The notes under the pieces are model-generated. The model was not told the DNA's origin. It saw only the letters and a program-made list of their open reading frames with translations, and did no database searches. Positions 23,857 through 35,800 of a DNA stretch of 64,000 nt are shown here, piece after piece. Numbering within the stretch: position 1 is the first letter of the stretch; the number at the start of each line of letters is the position of its first letter. Source of the stretch: Lagopus muta (Eukaryota > Chordata > Aves > Galliformes > Phasianidae); assembly GCF_023343835.1 (NCBI RefSeq), contig NC_064434.1, forward strand, positions 14,799,505 through 14,863,504, given 5' to 3'. The translations under genes were made by a program, and so were the position numbers.

Positions 23857-26800
23857 GTAAGGGGCGGGGAGGGAGGAGGTGGGGAGCGCTGCCGCGGCCT
23901 GGGTACGTGTAAGGGAGAGCGGCTGCCCTGCGCTGAGCGGAACGGGGAGGGCCGTGAGGGCAGGGCTGGGGCTGCCGGAGGCCCTGCGGTCCCGCTGCCG
24001 CCGGTGCGAAGCGCTGGGCCTCGGTGCGGAGAGAGCGCCGTGCCTCCGCTGTGTGCCCACAGGGTTCCTCGCAGCAGGGGTAGCGCGGGCGGTCCTGTGA
24101 ACGTTGTCCCTTCGTGGCTCTGTTAGGAGTTGCCACTGCGGAGAGCGTGAAGCTGCTGGAGCTGAAGGTGGCTTCTACGGAGCTTAATGTGGAGAAAGGC
24201 TGTTTTGTCTAGCTCCCGTACCTGAGCGCTTACTTTGGAATAAACGTGAGAAATAATTCAAATGATTTCTTGGAGACCGGGTCTCTTGTGAAGAAGTTTT
24301 AATTTGCGATTGCAGTGGTAGGTGTCCTGCAAGCAGAGTGCACAACCAGATACACATCATGGCCTTATATCCCCTATCTGCTGACACTGAGTGTGCCTCC
24401 TGTTTCATCCTTGATTGAGTACTCCAGGTTCACCATCTATCCAAAGCTTGCTATCTCCCTCCCATTATCACTCCATAATTTGTTACCTCCTGACCTCTGC
24501 TAGTTTTGTAAATATTTATCTTGTCTGCCCCATCCATTTCCCTAATCTTGACACTGGAGCCTCTTGCTTTCTGCTACGTATCTACCTATCCAAGCTTAGC
24601 TGGTATCCTAGCTGGTCGGTGGGTTTTTTCAGTTGCAAAAGCACATCTGTTGCTCTCACACTTTCTCTGCTGCCAGGTTCACATTCTTTGCACGCACGTC
24701 CCCTACGCAGTTGACAAAGTCTGTTTCTCTTTGTTTCTTCAAGTAAGTGGAATCCATAAAGCAGTTGCCTGATCTCCCACCATGTACCTGCCAGATAAGT
24801 TTGTTTCTTCTTATGCAGTTCTGGGTGCGTATGTGTGTCTTACAGCCTTTACCTTTGGTAGCTCACTCTCCCCCACTGATATCCCCAAGGGAGGAGAGTA
24901 CACAGATTAACCTGCCTGACAGTCTCCTCTTATCTCTCAATGTGCACACTTTATTCGTTAACCACAATCAAACCTTACCTTGTATCAAGGGTCCTGAGGT
25001 ATGTCCCTTTGGTTCAACATTCTATTACTTACGCAAAAACACTGTGTCATCTCCCACATAAAGATGTTGCAGATCTCTGTGATGAGCATGAGCTTCTCCC
25101 TGTAGAGAAGCAGAGGCTGCAGTCGCTCATTGCCCACTCTGATGTCTCCAGGTGCCAGTGGTGACTGCCTTGGGCCCACCTCCTTGTGTAGATCTTGGAT
25201 ACCTGGCAGGTACCAGCCTGTGCCTCTGTCACTCTCCCACACCTGCGGTTGACTTTTTGTTCAGTGCAGGCCACAGCAGTTAGTCACTGCGGGAAGCAGG
25301 TGGGGAGAGCACCCAGCAGGGGATGTTCCAGGAAGTGTAGCAAAATGCAACAAATACAGCACATCCCTTTAGCATCAAGGTCAGGGGCTTCTTCAGGCAG
25401 AGGTCACATCTGGGGCCATCAGATGTTACGCCTTCTAAAGAACCCAATTGCTACAAACTTGTGTAACCTTACCTGATTCTTTTGTGTTCCAGGCCTCTGT
25501 ACCACCATGCCCAGACTATGAGCTCTTCCATTTTATTAAGTGATGTGTGGAGGAGAAACTCCTTTCTTCTACTTGCTTCTAAACTGTCACTCTTGGGTTC
25601 TGTTGCCAGAAATAGAGGATATGGAACAATTAGTCATTTTCCCCATACTGTAGTGACTTGCAGACATTTATAATCTGTCACCTTTGTCTTTTTTTTTTTT
25701 TCTTTTTTTTTTTGTACAAGCGACAGAAGCTTGGTCTGTGTAATAATTCTTAGCGTGAGAAAAAGTTCACGAGTTTACTGGTCTCTGTTCCTTTCATGTA
25801 TATGCCCTGTATTGGTATGGGTTTTTATTTATGTGAGATGCATGGCATGCTAGAACTGCAGCCAGCATTTATGATACAGAGATGCCGTGGGTTACTAATG
25901 ATGAAGCACAGTGATGAATGCTTTTTATTTTGGCCTCTCTTTTTGTTGTTTAGTAGTCATTCCAAGACCTTTTCCTTAAGTAGCAGCAACTATGCTGAAG
26001 TACTTTGCACTAGTAAGGCTTTTTTTTCTTGCATTTATCTCACACACTGAATTTCATGAAGCATTTTGTTGTTCTATCACTCAGTAAATTGAATCTGTAA
26101 AAGCATTTTGTGAGGGAGCTCATCTAAAATTTTTATAAATCCAGATAGGCTCAGTTAATTGTGTTATGCTTATCCATGCATTTTCTCCTTTCAGAAGGCT
26201 AATAAGTTACTGCTAATTCCATAAAGACTTATGGAGGCTGCTCACTGCTATCTTATTTAGCCACAGGTCTAGTAGTTCTCACTTTGTTGTTGTTATCTGT
26301 TTGTCAGGGAAGCAAAAGTCAGTGATTTTTTTGGTTCTTTTTTGGTGCAGTTCTTTAGCGTTCATTCTTGGGGGTCATCTTTGCAGCTTAGTTTTAGGGG
26401 CCCCTTTGATTATTTCTCTGGATTGTTCTTTTGGTGATAGTAATGGCTGTTTCAGATGGTAGCTTTGTTTTTGACAAACTGCTCTTCAAAACCTTTTTGC
26501 CTATTTCACTCTGATTTTATGTTCATCTTTCGTTGGAGTTCTGTTTCCCTAACTTTACACACAGCTCAGTTTTCTGAAATGTCATCTCTTCTTTGCAATA
26601 ACTTCTTTGTTCTGGTTAACCTGAGGTTGAGTTTTCTAGAGTGAAATAATTCACAGCTCTGACAAGTAGCCTCCTTCATGAAGTTCAAGGGTTGTTGTTT
26701 CATGGCTAAGAGCTTTATTGCTCATCTCTTTAAAAGCTTATTTATTTCAGCAAGGAAAAAGTATTATTGAGTGAAAACAGAATTTGACAGAATAGAATAC

Positions 26801-29800
26801 GTTGATGAAAAAGACTTGTGTCATTTCCTAGCATTTTTCAGCTGAAAGAATGTTAGGGTGTGGTGCTCCAGCAGTTCAAACTGACCTAAATTGGGACTGC
26901 CACAATCCTGCTTTCTGATCCCTTCCTCATTTTTGTGAGTGCATGCATGGAGCTGAGCTGCCTGGAAGCTGATCGCCATCTTTTGGCAAGGGGCACAGTG
27001 TCTCTGTTGGGGTAGTGTGTGCCATTTGCTCCCTGTACTCACTGACAGTGTGACTGCCCTATGCATGTGGAATGGGGAGAGATTGTGCACAGGCTGAGGA
27101 TTGGAGGTAGGAGCACATCAGCCTCAGTTTGAATTGCTTCCAGTTTGTGTGGAAGTGGTGTTCCTCACAGGGAGTGGAGGAGCAGCGCTGAGCTCTGCTC
27201 TGTGTGACTGCAGCAGGGCCCGAGGGAAGGGCATGGAGCTGTGTTGGGGGGCAGCTGGGGGTTAGGGGTGGGTTCTGCACCAGAAGGCATTGGGCATGGA
27301 CCAGGCTGCACAGGGCTGTGGGCACGGCCCCGAGTGCTGGAGTTCAAGGAGCATCTGGACACTGCTCTCAGATACAGGGTTTGATTTTGGCTGGTCCTGT
27401 GTGGAGCTGGAGGTTAGACTCAGTTGTGGGTCCCTGCCGACTTGGGATGTTCTGTGATTTTCTACTGGTCAATACAATGACTTATTATGGTTTTGCCTTT
27501 GAAAATTTAATGCCAGCTCTTACTTTTTTTTTTTTTTTCATTTGTCCTTTATCTCTGAAGATAACCTTTTATAACTATTAAATATTTACGCTGTTTGTTG
27601 GAGCTCAGACATGTCTGAATGATAACGGGGCTTAATGTACTTGAAAAGAACAGCACAAATATCCAGCTTCAGTGTTGTTGACTGTTTTGCCATAACTGTA
27701 TTACTTCAGTCCGTTTTCCATTGCAGCACATTGCCACAGAGTGTTATGTACCTACTCAGGATTGCCTAGAATGTAATCTGCTGTATGCAACATCTGACTT
27801 AGTCTAACATTTCTCGAGATCTCTAAATATAAGCTAGGCAGGGAGAAATGCAATAGCTGTTGCTGTCTTGGGCAGGCAACATTCTTTGAATTGCTCACTT
27901 ATGCAATATAGAACAGATCAATAAGAGATTCTGAGGCAGATAATCTGGCCTTGAGTTGTTTTATCTCAGTACTTCTCAAAGACCGCACACAGCTCAAAAT
28001 GAATTGCATCAGATAAAGAAATGACTGATTAAAATTGTTCAGTAAGGATCTGTGTGACATACATTAGAAGACCATAATTTATGACTTACTGAATAAAAAA
28101 AAAAAATGGTGGTGATGATGGATAAACTTAGCTTAGTGATGCAGAAGGCAGCATAAATCATCCACAGTCAATTTTGAATTATCCATCACCCTCAGTGGGA
28201 CAAGGCACAGAAAGTCCTTAAAGCCAAGAACATATCTGTATATCTGTACAGGAGGGAAGGGGCTGGAAGTTTACCTTCATGTCAGGAGTGTGCAGTGAGA
28301 TAATTGCTGACAAAATCCTTATGCAAGGTTCACAGAAACACAGAATCATAGAATCACTGAAGTTGGAAAAGAGCTACAAGATCATCCAGTCCAACCATCC
28401 ACCTATCACCAATAGTTCCATATCTCTCAACACAAAATCCAAACGTTCCTTGAGCGCCTCCAGGGTCGGTGACTCCACCACCTCCCTGGGCAGCCCGTTC
28501 CAGTGCCTCCTTCAGAAAAGTAGTATTTCCTAACGTCCAGCCTCAATCTCCCCTGGCGCAGCTTGAAGCCAAAGTTTAATAGAGGTTAAACTTTGTTCTT
28601 CTGGGTGGAAGTGTGTGTGTTAGAAAATGGGGCAAGACCTAGGTAAGAGGCAAATAATGTAAGTAGTTCCGTGCTCTGTCATTCCATTGGTGTTTCTTAT
28701 CCTATTTTAATGTTCTGTATAGCAAAACAGCTATTTTGGTTTGAGCTGGCATAGCAGTTTCACTCCAAAAGCTGAAGTTTGGTGGTGTGCATCACAGTGT
28801 ACCACACAGAGGAGAATCCAAGAACGTGCAGCCTGAGCAGCAGTGTGTTTGGTGTGTGATTCCAGCCCAGGGTGCTGTGCGATGGTTTTGGTCATTGCAG
28901 TGTTTTCCACAGGTAGCGTTACAGGCTGTAGTAAACCTGTACAGTTATGGTCTCCTGTCCACTTTGTCTCCCATGCAAACAGCAAATGCTTCATGTAGAC
29001 ATGGCCTGTCTTACTGAACGTAAATCGTTGCTGATTTTTTTGCTGTGTTTTGGTGGATGTTTCTGTAGAGGTACTTAACTGTGGTGGTTTTACCCTGAGG
29101 GTCAGCTGAACTGCTGCGTTATTCCTCCTCCTCAAAGGAAGAGGGGCAGAAAATACGGTGGAAAAGGGCTCAAGGGCTGAGATAAGGACAGAGGGATCAC
29201 CTACCAGTTATTGTCATGGCTGAAACAGACTCAGTACAGTGAGAGTAATACAGTTTATAGCCTGTTACTAACAGGCTTCTCCTGTTCTCCCCCACATGCA
29301 AGGGAGTGGGGGCTGTGGTCAGTCATAACGCTTCATCTCTGCTACTCCTCCTCAGTCACTCTCTGCACCTTGTAGGTCCCTCCCACAGGATGCTGTCCTT
29401 CCTGAGCTGATCCCACCTGGGCTTCCCATAGGCTGCAGCTCTCCGAGCAATACTCTGGCATGGCTCTGTACCACAGGGCCCACCCTTCAAGGATTGCTTC
29501 AGCACAGGGCCCTGCAGGTAGCAGCTCCCCCAGTCCTCCTGCGCCACTACAGGCTGCTCTCAGTGGGCAGCAGCTCCAGCTGGGGGTTACTCCTGCAGAC
29601 GTACATATCCATGGGCTGCAGTCTCCTCTGTGCAACAGCCACTTCTGCGTGTGGAGATCTGCTCTGCTTGGTGCCCATGGGCTGCAGGGAGCCAGCTTGC
29701 TCCGCTGTGTGCTAACACAGGGCACCCCTGTAGCCCCAGAGCCTTGCCTAAAGTACTTCTTGTGGCTTGTCTTCTCTTATTCATGTGAATCAGTCAACAT

Positions 29801-32800
29801 TCTAATTTTCAACTGAGAAAAACAATTAAATATGATGGAAGTATAATTCTGCAGACAAGTACTTAAAGTCAGCTAAGAGAAGAACCTCAGCACTGCAGTT
29901 GTTACAAACTAACTACTGCAAGATTTTTGTTGTGAGAACGTATCCGTTTGGTTATGTGGCTTTGGTTTACACATGTAAGTACTATGAGCGACCAAAAGTG
30001 GAACATCGCCTTGCATTCAAGGTTGCTCTTTGTAGTATTTTTTTCTTTTCTCCCACAGTTAAAAACTGACAGCTGGGTAGTGCTGTTCGTGGCTGATGGC
30101 AGCAGTGACTCATCCCAGTTTCACTCTTCTGCTCTGGGTTAACGTGCTCAGTGTGGGGATTTCCTGCAGTCCTCTGGACACCGGTGGTTCTGATTATCTT
30201 CCTGATGCTTGCCATTCCTGCAGATGTATGTGACTGTACTGTTTGTCTGCCTGCAACTTCTCCACTTTTCAGCTCATGTTTGTGTGGTTCATGTCCTAAT
30301 CTCTTGCCTTGCCTTCCTGTGCTGCTTTTAGTATTATCCTTTTTTCCTCCTTGAAACCTGCATTAACCTACACAGGTACATGGCCTAGGGGCTGAGAGGG
30401 GAAGAAGGCTCTGTTCTGCAGGGAGGCACCTGTGGCAGCCTCCCACTCAGTTTTGATCTGCAATTAACGAGATGTTGAGCAAGTTTTTAGTATCCTCTGC
30501 ATTCCCTGCCTTCCTTTTTTATCTTACAGATTTTTGCTGAAACTGTCAAGCTCTGCCCCTCAGTGCTATGATATGCCTTCAGTTTTGGAAGGCCACATCC
30601 GAGCGAGTGCAAAGTAATGTCCAAAAGGAAAAGTGCAGTCAGAGAGGAGGGGACTAATCTCACCACAGTAGCCCACACAGTAATTAATCTCTGCTTGGAA
30701 TCAGTTCCACTCTTTTTTTTTAGTATTTATTTATTTGGGAAGCAGCAGGGTTTTGTGGTTTGCAAGCTCAGTAGTGAGACTGACAGTTTCTGGAGAGCCG
30801 GATAAATGAGAAGACTGCATCTTGTGACTTGGCTCTTCTTGTCAGCAGGACATATGAAAGCATGTGATTTAGGGTTTTTTGAGCGTCATGTGCTGTTCTG
30901 GTTCAAGACAAGACAGTTGTATTGTCCTGTTTCATTTTGAATGTGAGATTGTTAGTTCAGGGGGCTTTCTTATCTTCATAATGTCAATATTTGATCAGGT
31001 ATTGCCTTTTTTTTTCCTCCAGAAAGTACTCTCTGCTTGCACATGGAGAAATCAAACAGAAAATGCTCTTGTTCCTACCTGGCCTCAATTTACGAGGTGT
31101 GTAGTGAAGGAGAAAATTTCCAAGGTTGGCAGTTTGTGAGGTAACATACAGAAGCCACTTGAGGGGGAAAGGGGGGATTCAGCTGTGTTCAAAATAACCA
31201 GAAGTAGCAGCATAATAATCTGTGCGGTGTCTGCCAAATAAAATCTGCACTCTTAAAGAAAAATACTGCCCTGAAATTGATGAATGTTTCCCTGTACAGA
31301 AAAGCATTGGAGTAGTATAAGGGTACAGCTGTATGAGCAAGTTTTTCCTGAGATGAGCTAAAGGTTGTTTTGCAGACTTCTAGCTCTTCCACTTCTGAAA
31401 GTGTCCTGTGAATAAGGTAGTTAAAACTGCAGGAAAGGCAGATCAGTTTTCTTCATTGGAGAGGCAGTAAATCTGCTGCCTGCCTTACACAGCCCTCAGG
31501 CTGGGAGGTAAGTGCACCTGGAGGCTTTGTCTGGCTGCATGGTGACTAAGTTCAGGCACTCCTTTCTGATGTGGTTTAGCAATTTTGTTAGAGTTAGGGA
31601 CGGCTCGAAAACTTGCCTTTTGGAATGCTCAGCATTAGCACTGCTGATGTGGCTGGCTAGTCTTATTGATGAGTTTGTCTAGAAATGTGTTTGAACAGTC
31701 AAAGCCTTTGTTGTGCAATGTTTTATAAGCAGGCTGACACCTATTGAGTTCTTGAACCTGTTTCTCTCACAAGTTCTTCTTATGTATACTCACTGAGCAA
31801 ATTAGCAGTTGTTTTGGAGGAAATAAGTAAAATGATTTCTTGAAACCATTAAGAGCATGCATGGGCTCTTTCACATGAAGTGAGAGTGCTTCAGTTCTCT
31901 TTGTTTTCTGTCTGGCAGTGGCTCTGTACCAGAGGTACTGGAGGAAGAGGTAACAACGTGTGTAACAAATGACTGTGGAACAGCTTTCCCACAGATGGAT
32001 CTCATCCTAGAATCACAGAATGGTTGGGCTGGAAGTGACCTTAAAGCTCATCCAGTTCTGACCCCTGCCATGGGCTGGCTGCCCCCCACCAGCTCAGGAT
32101 GCCCAGAGCCCATTCAACCCGGCCTTAAGCGACTGCAGGAATGGGGCACCCACAGCTCTCTGGACAGCTGTGCCAGGGCCTCACCACCCTCTGGATAAAG
32201 ACTTGCCTTCTGACATAGGATCATAATCATAAACTCATCGAATGGTCTGGGTTGAAAAGGACCACAATTTAGTTCATTTCGTTCCAGATCATCTAGTTTC
32301 AACCTGCCTGCTATGTGCAGGGTCACCAACCACCAGACCAGGCTGCCCAGAGCCACATCCAGCCTGGCCTTGAATGCCTCCAGGGATGGGGCATCCACAA
32401 CCTCCTTGGGCAACCTGTTCCAGTGCGTCACCACCCTCTGTGTGAAAAACTTCCTCCCAATATCTGACCTAAACCTCCCCTGTCTCAGTTTAAAACCATT
32501 CCCCCTTGTCCTATCACAACCTACCCTCGTAAACAGCCATTCCCCCTCCTGTTTATACGCTCCCTTCAAGTACTGGAAGGCCACAATGAGGTCTCCCCAG
32601 AGCCTTCTCTTCTCCAAGCTAAACAAGCCCAGTTCCCTCAACCTTTCCCCATAGGAGAGGTGCTCCAGCCCTCTGATCGTCTTAGTGGCCCTCCTCTGGA
32701 CCCGCTGCAACAGCTCCATGTCCTTCCTTAGTACTGTGTCCAGTTTTGGGCCCCTCACTGCAAGAAAGACATTGAGGCTCTGGAACGTGTTCAAAGGAGG

Positions 32801-35800
32801 GCAACAAAGCTGGTGAGGGGTCTGGAACACAGGCCATATGAGGAGAGGCTGAAGGAGCTGGGAATGTTCAGCCTGGAGAAGAGGAGCTCAGGGAAGACCT
32901 CATTGCTCTCTATAACTTCCTGAAGGGAGGTTGTAGTGAGCTGGGGGTCGGCCTCTTCTCTTGTGTCATTAGTGATAGGACCAGGGGGAATGGTTTCAAG
33001 CTACGGCAGGGGAGATTCAGGCTGGACATGAGGAAGTATTACTTTTCAGAAAGGGTGGTCAGGCACTGGAATGGACTGCCCAGGGAGGTGGTGGAGTCAC
33101 TGAGCCTGGGGGTGTTCAAGGAAAGGCTGGATGTTGTGTTGAGGGACATGGTTTAGTGGGAGCTACTGGGAATAGGTGAACGGTTGGACTGGATGATCTT
33201 TTAGGTCTTTTCCAACCTTGGTGATTCTATGATTCCTGTGCTGGGGGGCCCCAGGCCGGATGCAGTGCTGCAGATGGGGCCTCACAAGAGCTGAGTAGAG
33301 GGGTACAATCACCTCCCTCTCCCTGTTGGCCGCCCCTTTAATGCAGCCCAGAACACAGTTGGCCTTCTGGGCTGTAAGCGCACACTGCTGGCTCATATCC
33401 AGCTTCTTGTCCACCAGAACCCTTCTCTGCAGGCTGCTCTCAAGGAGCTCTTTCCCCAGTTTGTAGAAATACCTGGGATAAATCAGACCTCTAACATCAG
33501 TCTCCCCTCTTCCAGTTTAAAACCATTCCCCCTTGTCTTACTGCTTTCTGCCTGTGTAAAAAGTCTGACTGGACGTTACTGCAAGCCCAAGAGCGACTGT
33601 TCTAGGTGGGGTGCTGCAGACTTTGTTTGCCTCTTCTAAGGTTGGAAAGACTTGGGATTGTATTTTCTGGTCTAGCTTAGGACTGTGAGTTACATCTGAA
33701 GTGTCTCTACTCACTTGAATTCATGTGTTTTGATGTGTGAAGAATAGCATCAGATGGCCTAATGAGGAATATGGAGCCCTTCAGCCATTGAATCATTGTC
33801 CAGCTGAATCAGAAGAGTTGTTGGTGAGCTGCTCACCGGCTTCTGGGAGTGTTTGGTGCTTGCTGGCAATCAGCTAGAGCTCAGGACCCAGGTGGCACTG
33901 AGTGCCACACAAAACATGGACAAGAGCCCTTTTCTTTTTTTCCAGGTTAGGAGATCCAGGTGGTTTAACAGTCACACAGCCAAGTGCTTGTTGTGCTTGC
34001 TCCCAGACTGCTGTCTCCAGGCTTGTCATCCCGCCCCACTGCCCCTTCACATAAGATTTGTTTCTGCTTTTATTTCTTGTTGGATGGTTGGAGGAATAAT
34101 AACTGTAATTATTCCTGCAAACTCCTCTGCAGCTCCTTTGGTCACTTTTAATTCCTGGAGGTAAAATTTTTAAATGCTGCTGGATCTCTTATTTCAACTA
34201 GAGACATTTTCTGTAATCAGAAAACTATCAAGAGAATTTTTTAAGATATTAATTATGTCTTCTAGTTTCAAAATTTGTGTCTCTAGATAAGCTTAACCTC
34301 TGCATAAATAATGTAATTCAAAAGAATGCTTATGAAATGGCTGACTTGCCTCATTTACTTGTTGCTTTCAGGGCCATAGATTGAGCATGAGATCATGGGA
34401 ATTCACTGTTCTGCTTATGAAAGCCAGGGTGGTTGGGGAAAGATGCCATTGGTATTTGAATTGGAAGCAGAATACTAGAAGAGAAACATCTTATTTGAAA
34501 AAAATAGGCAGTGGCTTCCAATTCCACTGAAGTGTTGGCCAGCACATTCTTGAGCTCTTTGCTGATGGAGTAGTCTGGTACAATGCCCATTAGCCCATCG
34601 TTTGCTTGGAAGAGACTTTCCTGTATTAAGGGATAGTTTTGGGGCAGTAAACTTAGCCTTGAAATGGGGTGAAGGAAAAGGAAGAACCACAAGTTGTGAG
34701 GAGAAGACAAGTCACTGCTGTGGGTTTGCTTTGATTTTGGATTGTCGTCTCTGTCACCGATGTTCTTTCACTGTTTCTCTTGCAAACCTGAGTGCTTTCA
34801 GTGTGTGTTTTATGGGTTCCCCTGGCAGGGAAGGTGCGTGGGATGAAGGCTGGCTATCATAAGGTAATGAAAATGAAGATGTAAATGTTAGAGTTTAATG
34901 CTGGAGGTAAGGCGTCCCTCTCCAAAAAGAGAAGAATGCAGAAATCTAGGAGGGGATGGAAGGAAAAGAACCACTAGAATGTGGTTTAGGAAAACCTGAG
35001 TCAGCTCAGTGCACTGAAGCCCACAGGGAGTGACTCTTGGACCACAGTGGAGATAATGGAGCAGGAATGCCAGTTGGATCATTAAACTCAAATAAAAAAT
35101 AGTGAGCTCTGGGGTCGTGATGGCTTCTGTCCACAGGCTGCCTACGGATGGGCTCTGTACACCTCTGTGTTTCATTTAGAATGACACTTCATCTGTTATG
35201 TTTAATAAATCATGAGCGTGAATTCATTTTCACAGTATGAAAATCTTAACAGAAAAACTGGGGTTTGTGTGCTATGAATCTATCGATTTCCACATCTGTC
35301 TGATACCTGAATTAGCTGACTGATTTATGTCTAGCAGCAGCATGTCTTAGAAGTTAATTACATGTTGCAAGTAAAATGAAAGCAAACATTTAGGAAGAAG
35401 GAAATGTTAACAAGTGCATTCTTGTTTTGGTGTCCCAGGAAGTAGGAGTGCCCCGTTTCAGCTGTTACTCTAGCAGAACATGTTACTCATCGCATAGCTC
35501 TGTGTTCTGTACTCACCCCTTGCTGAGTGGAGCGGGACTGGAGTGGGACTTCTGAAGTTCTCTGCCTACTCAACAAAACCGTAATTTCTCTAGCAGGCTC
35601 TGCAGGTCACAAAATCGAGATGCGGGTCGTTCTGACTGGCCATGGAGGCGACTGCATCTTGCTCTTAGCTGTGGCTTTCCTCTGGTTTTGGGGCAGTGCT
35701 CTGCAAGTAGGAGCAGAAGGCAGCAGGGCTGGTTGTGCTGTGCAGCTGGGGCCGTGCCCTTTGGGCAGACCGTGGTCAGCAGTTACTGTGCAAGGCCCCG

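Larger units (their letters stand above)
23520..24110 (+). promoter_or_regulatory. ADAM17: CpG-island promoter of ADAM17
   Basis: A sharp change from about 40% GC to a very CpG-dense stretch that covers the 5' leader, exon 1 and the start of intron 1. There is no TATA box. An AAGATGGCGGC motif at 23563-23573 matches the YY1 consensus and is in the orientation usual just downstream of the start site in TATA-less promoters. An ETS-type CTTCCGG lies at 23610-23616. The transcription start is probably around 23,540-23,560 (inference). Confidence 0.75.

Noticed and set aside
23479-24060. Long - strand open frame across the ADAM17 CpG island
   Set aside because: Stop codons are rare in such GC-rich DNA; the product is low-complexity Arg/Ala/Pro. 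It is antisense to the promoter and exon 1.
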